NCBI GenBank assembly: GCA_010093605.1
Contig: MU004181.1
Coordinates: 1,240,001-1,304,000, forward strand
Reading direction: 5' to 3'
Length of the DNA: 64,000 bases
Source of the DNA: Lophium mytilinum
Lineage: Eukaryota; Ascomycota; Dothideomycetes; Mytilinidiales; Mytilinidiaceae
In this document: piece by piece, positions 56,898-64,000 of the stretch
Layout of the letters: each line of letters starts with the position of its first letter
How positions within the stretch are numbered: the stretch's first letter is position 1
Program-made: the position numbers and the translations under genes
The notes under the pieces: generated by a model
What the model was told of the DNA's origin: nothing
The model's database searches: none
What the model saw: only the letters and a program-made list of their open reading frames with translations

Positions 56898-59735
56898 TCT
56901 CAGTTCTGAGTTCGGGGGGGTTGAAAGCTTGGGTAGGGGTGGAGAAGAAGCTGAGTATGTGTGCGAGGTGTTGGGAGCGAGAAGTGTGATGTAGCAGAGA
57001 TGTAGGAGGCGGGGAAAGGTGGGCTTAAGAAGAGATCTGAGCTAGCGGGGCTGGGAGGAGTGAAGGGAAGAGTGAAGTGAGTAGCCGAGATCGCCATGTG
57101 AGATCTCACAATGGCTGCTTCTCCTATTGTGAGAAGCTTACAATCGGCGAGTGGTGATCCTTGTCGGCCAATCAGAAGGCCCCTGCTTTTCCTATGCGAG
57201 TACAATAGTAAAACAATAGATGAGAACGCAGCTGCCTAGAGACCTTCCATAGAACTCTCAGGGAGCTTCGGGGCACCGTGAGAGTGTCTCTTTAGTCGGC
57301 AAATGGCGCGTCCTTTGGTGGTCTAGCGAGACAATTGTGGGCTAGTCAAAACAATGAGCTTTACTGTCATCTATAACACCCTAAGCAGAGGCAGTAGACG
57401 CGTGCAGAGATCCATCCCTAGTTCACCAATGAAGTTCAGGCAGTGATCCAGGCTCTCGCCATCTGCACTCCTCAAGTCGAGCCACAAGCCCGGGACAGGT
57501 CGCGGCGCTCGTAGCGAAAACGTGGAGGAGCCGACCAGCGCGACCAGCGCGACCAGCGCGAAGGCTTACAGCCTCCCATACTGTTAGCGTAAAATCGTTT
57601 CGTCCCTCCCTCGCCTGGATTGCGCTCCTTAGCCTGTCCCATCTGAGATCGGAAACCGTTAAGGGTCAAGTCGCCTCCGAGGGCGTTTCCGATGGCAGCG
57701 TTTGCCATTATGGCCTTTAGAGCCAAGCTGACAGGTGAAGTGTAGTGAGATCTATGTGCTCCTCCGCCATGGTTTCCGTTCTTTGGCTTGCTCCATAAGA
57801 GTTGAGGGTATGCCGTTCCAGGCTACTACTGCCATGATCTGGGCGGCGTTTACAGTTCACGGCCAGCACAGATCATCTGAGAGGAAGCCATTCTTTTGGG
57901 TCCTGTAAAACAGGCGAGAGCTCGGGTGCTATTTTCCCGTCTTGCCTATTTGAGATCAGTCCTAGTTTCTCTAGCACCAAATTTCTGGCGTATCTCCATA
58001 CTTTCCAATCAAAAGCCCCCTTAAGACACTCTTCACCTCCTTCTATCTTGCTCTTATCGAAAAAGACATCCCGAAAAGAGCTTCCAAGTTACTGGAAGGT
58101 TGCAGACGGATTCCATACCTCGTTTTGGGATTGGTTTTGAGACTCTCAGACGCTACTGTGATTTCCCAACTTGCTCACTCATGAATCTTAGTCCCTTGAA
58201 AGAGAAAAGCGACAGATGTGAGTTATAAGAAGCTTTTCAAAGTCGTTTTGCTTGACTAGAGTATGTTGAAGTTGACACCGGAAAAAAGATAGTATCGTCG
58301 ATTAAAGATAGTGGAAAGCTCAAAAAGAAAGAGTGCCAACAGTAGTACTGTTAAATGAGGATCAAAAGAGTAAATTAGTGGGCAATTAAGTCAACGTGAG
58401 CACTTGTTAAAGTACGTGTGCAGCAGATCAGTCGAAATGGCCACGTTGTGATTGCTACCTATGGTCAAACGAGTATTGCGCGTGAGGGCGTGAGGACGTC
58501 TACCACTTGCGCTCTATTTCACTCGTAATAAATGGGATACATCACCCTGCTATGGCCACGATACTGTCGAATTGCATGAGGAGGTCAGTGGAGAGTTGAT
58601 GGTGAAAAGGTGAGGTTGAATCAAAATTTTGGCTTTCTCTGCTCGGAACTCGGAGCGGGATCGGATTTACACAGCTCCGAACTCTGTTCTACTCTACCTC
58701 CTTTAAACCACCTCCCTATCACACTCTTTCACCAGTTGACAAAACCCTGCAAGATGGGGCGTCCCTAGGATCTTCTTGAATAGTATGGTGATTGAGCCAT
58801 CAGTCAAGCCAGATAGAATACGCCCCACATCACCTGGTGTGACTGCATCGCCATCTGAAACAACAACATGGAGACTATCTAGATGAGCAGCTTCGTCGAC
58901 TCCGACGCTCGGCTCACGTGTTCGGCCTAGGGCTGACCAAGAGTAGGACGAAGTACTAGAGTGCTGTTGCGTGGACCCGTTGGTTCGCTTTCCTCAGTCA
59001 CATCCCAAGCATGGCACATGCCCGTTCGCTTGCGCGGTCTATTTGGGCCCCTTTGTCCAACCTGCGATCTGTAAAAGCAGTTAGTTTGCTCATTCGATAC
59101 AGAGATCGGGTCATAGCCTACGACACTCGCAATCATCCAGCACAGCCTGACAGTCTCGTGGTTCTGGCATCTTTGCTTCGTGGCGAGGCTCAGACAGGAC
59201 CCGGCCAAGACAGTTCATACCCTCAGCGCATCAAGATCTGCGTGACCAGACCACCTAAGATGCAGATCTGAGGCTGAAGTATGGCAAGGCTAGTTCCTGC
59301 TAGCGGAATCTATTCGGCTGGGTCGAGCCCAAATGCAGCCTCCCGATGTAGCATTACTATGGGGTATACTTTCGAAGTAGCGGTGAAATCAGCCGTAGGC
59401 CTTGAGGAGCTCCCCGGATTGGAGACAAATAAGCGTTGCTAACGCTTGAATGATTTACCAATGTGGCAGCGGAATAGTAAGTACGTTGTTTGCTCTGTCA
59501 AGCGACAGAACGTGTCGAGTGGGCTGAGCACCGGGCCCTGCCTATCAAGAACGACGCAGCAAACATACCATTGTGCTACCGCGCAACACATAATCGCGTC
59601 GTACTGATGAGATTGTCATTGCCCAGGTCATCGGGGCGGTTGTATTAAAGGACTGCTCTTGGATATTCTTGTCGGCTCAGCGCACGCAACGAGCCACACT
59701 ACTTCCACTTCAAAAATCTCCTTTTCTCTCAAAGC
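56898..59735. other. 2.8-kb intergenic region with a small tandem repeat
   Basis: No gene is supported. Three exact copies of a 9-bp unit GACCAGCGC occur at 57533-57559. A GC-rich partial palindrome (CGGAACTCGGAGC ... GCTCCGAACTC) lies near 58643-58684. Frames of up to about 90 codons at 57472 and 58927-59271 have no protein-like features. Confidence 0.45.
57533..57559. repeat. Three tandem copies of GACCAGCGC
   Basis: Exact 9-bp units repeat three times and are followed by one more G. A short minisatellite of no known function. Confidence 0.7.
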
Positions 59736-60707
59736 ATGAATCTTATGCCGAACATTGCAATGGGCATGGGCCATGGCCGGTATCCCTCCATAATAATCGA
59801 TACGTCTGAAGGCTACATTCCTGTCGATGGAAAAGCGATGGAGCTCATGCTCCCAAAGTTCGCGAATGATGCAAAAAGACGGGGTCTACACATGGATGTC
59901 TTCCAGATGACTGACCGTGTCCAACGAAGCCAACGAGGTGCCGATCCGGAAAGCCTTCTCTATGCCATCATCACTGTCGTCGACATGCTCTCGAAGCGAC
60001 TTGGTGTTGAAGCCTCGAAAGTCAGTTTGCTCAACCAGCTACAGGACTCAATGCAAATCGACATTCAACGAATGCCAACATATAGCCGTGGCGTATCGCG
60101 CTTTCCACAATGCCTCACTCTCTTCAACTCGTTGGCAAGTGTTGCGCATTACTCGCGTTCACAACCTATGAGCTCTATTCTGAGCACCTTCTTCCTTCAA
60201 AAAGGAGCCATCATCGCACGAAGGGAGAATCCGAAAAATATCATCAGGTGGTGGTTGGCGATTCGAAAACTTTACCTCGAGCAAGAGGACAAGGCGATGT
60301 GTTTCCGGGAGATCTTGAAAGGGAAACCCAGCATCATGACCCATGCTCGACGCAGGCTGGCCCGCGATCAGCGCCTTCTGAACGAGTTTCTCGGCGACAT
60401 GGTGAATGCGGCCAATCTACGGCCCGGATTTCCACGCCGTGGCATTCTACCACCGCCACGGGTATCACCACCACCACCACGAATGGGGTTTCAACCCGGG
60501 TTCTTTGATGGTTTCCGAGGCTTCCCCGGGCCAATGAATGAAGATGACGGTCCTCTGACTCCTGGGTGGTTTGAAGAATACGACGATGAATTTCCAGACA
60601 TGATGGACGATGAGTTCGTCCCGCGAGGCATGGACGGCAGTCTTGAGGATAGGGTCGCCAGCCTTGAGGTACAGATTAATGGCCTCAACCAGCTAATTAT
60701 GGGTTGA
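59736..60707 (+). CDS. Unrecognised 323-residue protein
   Basis: This is a single exon with an ATG at 59736 after a CT-rich leader. I do not recognise the family. The first ~220 residues look globular and helical (AMELMLPKFANDAKRRGLHM, PESLLYAIITVVDMLSKRLG, ARRENPKNIIRWWLAIRKLY, ARRRLARDQRLLNEFLGDMV). They are followed by a Pro/Gly/Phe-rich linker (ILPPPRVSPPPPRMGF and FFDGFRGFPGP), an acidic stretch (EEYDDEFPDMMDDEF) and a C-terminal short heptad helix (LEDRVASLEVQINGLNQLI) suggesting oligomerisation. There is no signal peptide, membrane segment or cysteine pattern. Length, codon use and sharp start/stop make it a likely real gene. Confidence 0.7.
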   Translation: MNLMPNIAMGMGHGRYPSIIIDTSEGYIPVDGKAMELMLPKFANDAKRRGLHMDVFQMTDRVQRSQRGADPESLLYAIITVVDMLSKRLGVEASKVSLLNQLQDSMQIDIQRMPTYSRGVSRFPQCLTLFNSLASVAHYSRSQPMSSILSTFFLQKGAIIARRENPKNIIRWWLAIRKLYLEQEDKAMCFREILKGKPSIMTHARRRLARDQRLLNEFLGDMVNAANLRPGFPRRGILPPPRVSPPPPRMGFQPGFFDGFRGFPGPMNEDDGPLTPGWFEEYDDEFPDMMDDEFVPRGMDGSLEDRVASLEVQINGLNQLIMG

Positions 60708-61323
60708 TCGCCAACTGAACGGACCTCCTGCCTACGAGAGGATACTCAAACATTGTCAGCATATTTGAGCGCATTATCTGTATTTCCGCGACGATTTCCA
60801 ACAGCAGCAGCTTCATTCAGTTTTGAACAATCCATCCTAGAGCCGAACATGTAACGGAGTCCATTTCCTGTACCACCAAGCGTCCTTGTCTTTTCCTATC
60901 CCGTATGAAACGCATGAAGCATGCTCAGGGTTTGGTTGGGGCGAAGCGGTTCAGAAGGGTAGCTTGTACAACACAGGGCGGGCTCATGATTTCTGTATAT
61001 AGACCAACAAGGGTCTGCACTTGAGTTTCCGAAAACAAGTAATGAGAAAAAAAAGTAGACGGAAAGCTTAATAAGACTTTGATTGCAAAATAAATAGTGG
61101 CTCATCATATTCAGAGAGGCTGTTACTCGTGGAGCACTCACATCAACTTCCCAAGCATCAAATGCTCTAGGACGATATGAGGCCCACGGAAGAATTCAAG
61201 GTAAGATGGTCGCATTGAAATATTTCATGAACTCATGGCTCGTATAGAGGTATAAAACCCGAACGCACCAACTTCTCATACCCCATCAGATAATTCTCTC
61301 GTAAGCCCAAGGCATATTCCAGC
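60708..61323. other. Convergent intergenic region, nothing seen
   Basis: It lies between the stops of the 323-residue protein gene and the Jen1-like gene. No coding signal. Confidence 0.5.
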
Positions 61324-62903
61324 CTACTGCGGGGCCCTCTCAACATCCTCGCCCCTAATCGAGCCACTCTGCACAATCTTCTGAATCTCAGCACGGTCCT
61401 TCTTCACCGCCTCATTCATATCCTCATCATGCGAAACTTCAAAATTGCGGTTCCGGAACTCCGGCCCCAAGATCGTCAACACGATAGTGTACGCGTACAC
61501 GCAGCCCATAAAGATACAGATGACCTTGCCGTACGCGTACCGGGGAATCTCCTTCTTGCCCGCGATCTTCGGCGGCAGCGGGAAGCGCTCACCAATCGTT
61601 GCCTCGATGGTGCTGGAAGCGGATGAAACGAGGTTTCCGAGCTGGTACGAGGTTCCAACGACAAAGGTGCGGAACGAGCCTGGTGACATCTCCATGAGAT
61701 GGATGGGGATGACGCCCCACGCGCCCTGCACGCAGAACTGCTCGAAGAAGGCCGGGGCGATGATTTTGGTGTCGGTGACGAAGCAGTAGGGGTACAGCAG
61801 CGCGCCGCCGACAATGGAGATGAAGACGATGCTGAAGCGGCGGCCGAAGATCTGAGAGCAGTACCCGATCACGGTGCCGCCGCTCATGGCGCCCAGGTTG
61901 GCGACGACCTGGGTGACGGTGACGGCGTTGGGGCTGAAGTCGTATTGGTTCGTGAGCATGGTTGGGTAGAGATCTTGGGAGCCATGAGACTGGTTTGATT
62001 AGTTAGTGAGTTGAAACTATCAGCCTTCCGAAGATCGAAACTTACCATGAAGTTGAATCCAGCCATCAGTAAGACCATGTAGATCAGTATGAGCCAGTGC
62101 TTCTTCAGGGCGACTTTGCCTTCGGCAATGAAGGTGTGCGCGACGTTGTGGCCTGCTTTTCGGACCCTTTCACGCTCTTGGAAGGCCTGTGTCTCGGGAA
62201 GCAAGAGACGGAAGATGATGAGCAGAACTGGAGGTCCCGCACCGAACCAGAACAGCGGGCGCCATTCGTGGCCGACGGTGTCCACGAAGGCTCTCGAGAA
62301 AACAGTCGCGAGCAAATATCCAAACGCGTAGCCCTGTTGCAGCATACCGGAGATGATACCTCGAGCAGCCGGCGGGCAATCTTCTAGGGCCGTAGCAGCA
62401 ACGTTCCCGTACAGTCCACCCATGGCAATCCCAAAGAGCGCGCGCACGCCCAAGAATTGGTGGTAGGTGTTGCAGAATCCGGTACTCATCTCCAGGATAA
62501 TGAAAAGGACATTGTTGACAATGAAGGGCCACTTGCGTCCAAATCGATCAGCGGCAATTCCGAAGGTGATAGCACCGACGGATCGCAGCATCAGTACGAG
62601 GGTGATGCCCCACGTGATGTCCTTTTTGCTGACATCAAAGGTCTCGGCGAGGTTTTCGACGGTCAAAGAGACAGTGAAGAAATCGAAGGCGTCCCAGGAC
62701 CATGCAAAGAAAGAGATCAGGAAAAACATCCATTGCTGCTTGTTGAGAAGGGCGAGCAGCTTGAAGGGATTCTCAGCCTTGTCGAGGGTGGGCATGAGGG
62801 TGGAAAAGCGGGTGGCTGCATAGCGGCCGGCGCTCATTTTCGGGGTTTCAGGTTCACCGGAGCCCAGATGGGCATTGTACTCGGTCTCATTTTTCTCGTC
62901 CAT
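61324..62903 (-). CDS. JEN1: Carboxylate/proton symporter, Jen1-like (MFS)
   Basis: There are two exons, 62903-62046 and 61989-61324 (56-bp intron), giving 507 residues with ~12 hydrophobic segments. The Jen1 signature N-x-x-[S/T]-H-x-[S/T]-Q-D-x-x-x-T is formed across the splice: NFM from exon 1 and S287-HGSQD292-LYPT from exon 2. The MFS loop motif ADRFGRKWPF follows transmembrane 2. The opening WMFFLISFFAWSWDAFDFFTVSLT is typical of this family. Yeast Jen1 imports lactate, pyruvate and acetate with protons at the plasma membrane and is glucose-repressed; other homologues prefer dicarboxylates, so the exact substrate is unsure. A TATA box lies ~70 bp upstream and a CreA-type site ~210 bp upstream. 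Confidence 0.95.
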
Positions 62904-62971
62904 GATGGCTGCTGTCGAAGGTCTGCTGTCGAGGCTTGGAGGTAGAGTCGGAAAATAGGTGATCCGGTCTG

Positions 62972-62984
62972 GATTTATATAGGC
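62972..62984 (-). promoter_or_regulatory. TATA box of the Jen1-like gene
   Basis: On the minus strand this reads CTATATAAATC, about 70 bp upstream of the ATG at 62903. Confidence 0.6.
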
Positions 62985-64000
62985 ACGCTTTGGGCGAACC
63001 ACGGTTGCCGAACAATAGTGAATGCAGTCAGAAAACACCGACGGCGTTAGGGATGTGCTCAAGCCACGGGTCGAGCGTTCTCGAGCTCTGCCGTGTCAAC
63101 GAGTATTTCCCGGGGAATTCAGGTAGCGCCACCTAGTGAGGATGCAGAAAGTCAGGCTGGCTGCACTGTTGGTGTGTCTCGCTGTCCGAGGCCGGGAGGA
63201 GTTGGCTTCTTTATGGTGCGCTGATCGTTCCATCCCTTGTGTTTGGTGGCATTCCATGGTCCATCCAAGCAGTACGATGACTGACGCCCAGCGCCGTCCC
63301 CGCCAACCCCGCAGGCGGGTGCATGCATTCACCCAATCATTCGGCCCGACCATCGCCACGGCCGGCTCGGTATGCCTAGAAACAGTTTGGTGGGCCGATA
63401 AGCGTTGCTCCACACGGGGAGCCGGTGTGGCACGCGCGCATAGAAGACTCTCCCGGGGTTCCAAGCACGGCTAAGCTGCACACCAACGGGTCAATACTTG
63501 CAGGCTCGTCTTGGCAGCCTTGCTTGATACACCAAGATATTTGAAGTGTACACTACCTACGAGATGGAGATGCTCATGAGTCAAGTCAGGATAAATCTAA
63601 TGAGTATTCAACCTCCTTTGCAGAACTGAAATGGTGCTTCACACATCGTGTTACCGTATATGATCATACGAATAAACCTGGGGATCGTGAAGGATGGAGG
63701 ATTGTGGAGAGTGGGGAGAGTGGTGTTGCGCAACATCCTTGTTCAGTCAGAAATGGCTCACTGCAGAGAGCCTACGGGGGCTAGCAAGGGACGACGATGA
63801 TCTTCTGCCGAGGTTTGCTCCAAGCGCCGTTCAACCTGCATTTCAAAGTGCTGTACTAGAGCTATTGTGGTGGCTTCATCGTCTCGACGACTGGGTGCCC
63901 AGACCCAGGACTTCAATCCTTCTGTGTGACTGGCAGCCCGCTCTCCAGCGCCATGTAACGTCGACTGCAAGGCAGGCATGCCCGGCACTTGGGTTTCATA
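62985..64000. other. Upstream region to window end, no gene seen
   Basis: About 1 kb upstream of the Jen1-like TATA box, with no supported gene. Frames near 63096-63474 overlap on both strands and have no domain. Confidence 0.45.
63110..63115. promoter_or_regulatory. Possible CreA/Mig1-type site (SYGGRG)
   Basis: CCGGGG within a near-palindromic TTCCCGGGGAA about 210 bp upstream of the Jen1-like ATG fits the SYGGRG carbon-repressor consensus. The match is short and may be chance. Confidence 0.3.

Overview
This window looks like nuclear DNA of a filamentous ascomycete (Pezizomycotina; a Dothideomycete is my best guess, by inference). Genes are split by short GT-AG introns, mostly 41-130 bp, often with CTAAC/CTAAT-like branch sites. 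The gene set is typical of that group: fungal NADPH nitrate reductase and siroheme nitrite reductase, a Jen1-type carboxylate transporter, a conidiation-type small protein, and fungal-specific APH-like kinases and Hsp70-like ATPases. I spliced the exons by hand; in all multi-exon models except the C2H2 factor's first exon the reading frame closes exactly at every junction.

Layout. 1-2.3 kb: the end of a SAM methyltransferase, then a small secreted-protein gene whose 3' end is interrupted by a 731-bp inverted-repeat transposon with an 8-bp target duplication. 2.7-5.3 kb: epsilon-COP and a thiol-type glutathione peroxidase, convergent, with a diverged 107-bp tandem repeat between them. 6.4-13.3 kb: a C2H2 transcription factor with a very long upstream region, and a divergent Con-8-like gene. 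13.7-20.8 kb: a PP2A activator (PTPA), a 225-bp TA-flanked MITE, and a divergent pair of a Myb-like coiled-coil protein and an Hsp70-like ATPase. 22-29.3 kb: an F-box/2EXR-like protein and two tandem paralogous APH-like kinases. 30.3-34.8 kb: a DHHC palmitoyltransferase diverging from a GT25 glycosyltransferase. 36.7 kb: a 16-codon ORF ending in a CaaX box behind a CA-rich leader. 38.1-46.6 kb: pyruvate dehydrogenase E2 diverging from the Sec7 ARF-GEF. 47.9-55.2 kb: niaD and niiA in tandem. 55.9-64 kb: a SANT/Myb-like protein, an unrecognised 323-aa protein and a Jen1-like transporter.

Functional links. niaD and niiA catalyse the two successive steps nitrate to nitrite to ammonium and lie head to tail, with GATA-type sites in both upstream regions. 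Epsilon-COP, Sec7, the DHHC enzyme and GT25 belong to Golgi/vesicle and membrane traffic, and pyruvate dehydrogenase E2 and Jen1 to pyruvate/carboxylate use, but they are not arranged as a cluster. The least explained items are the CaaX mini-ORF, the transposon-modified secreted protein, the tandem kinases and the long leader of the C2H2 factor. No rRNA, CRISPR array or convincing tRNA was seen.
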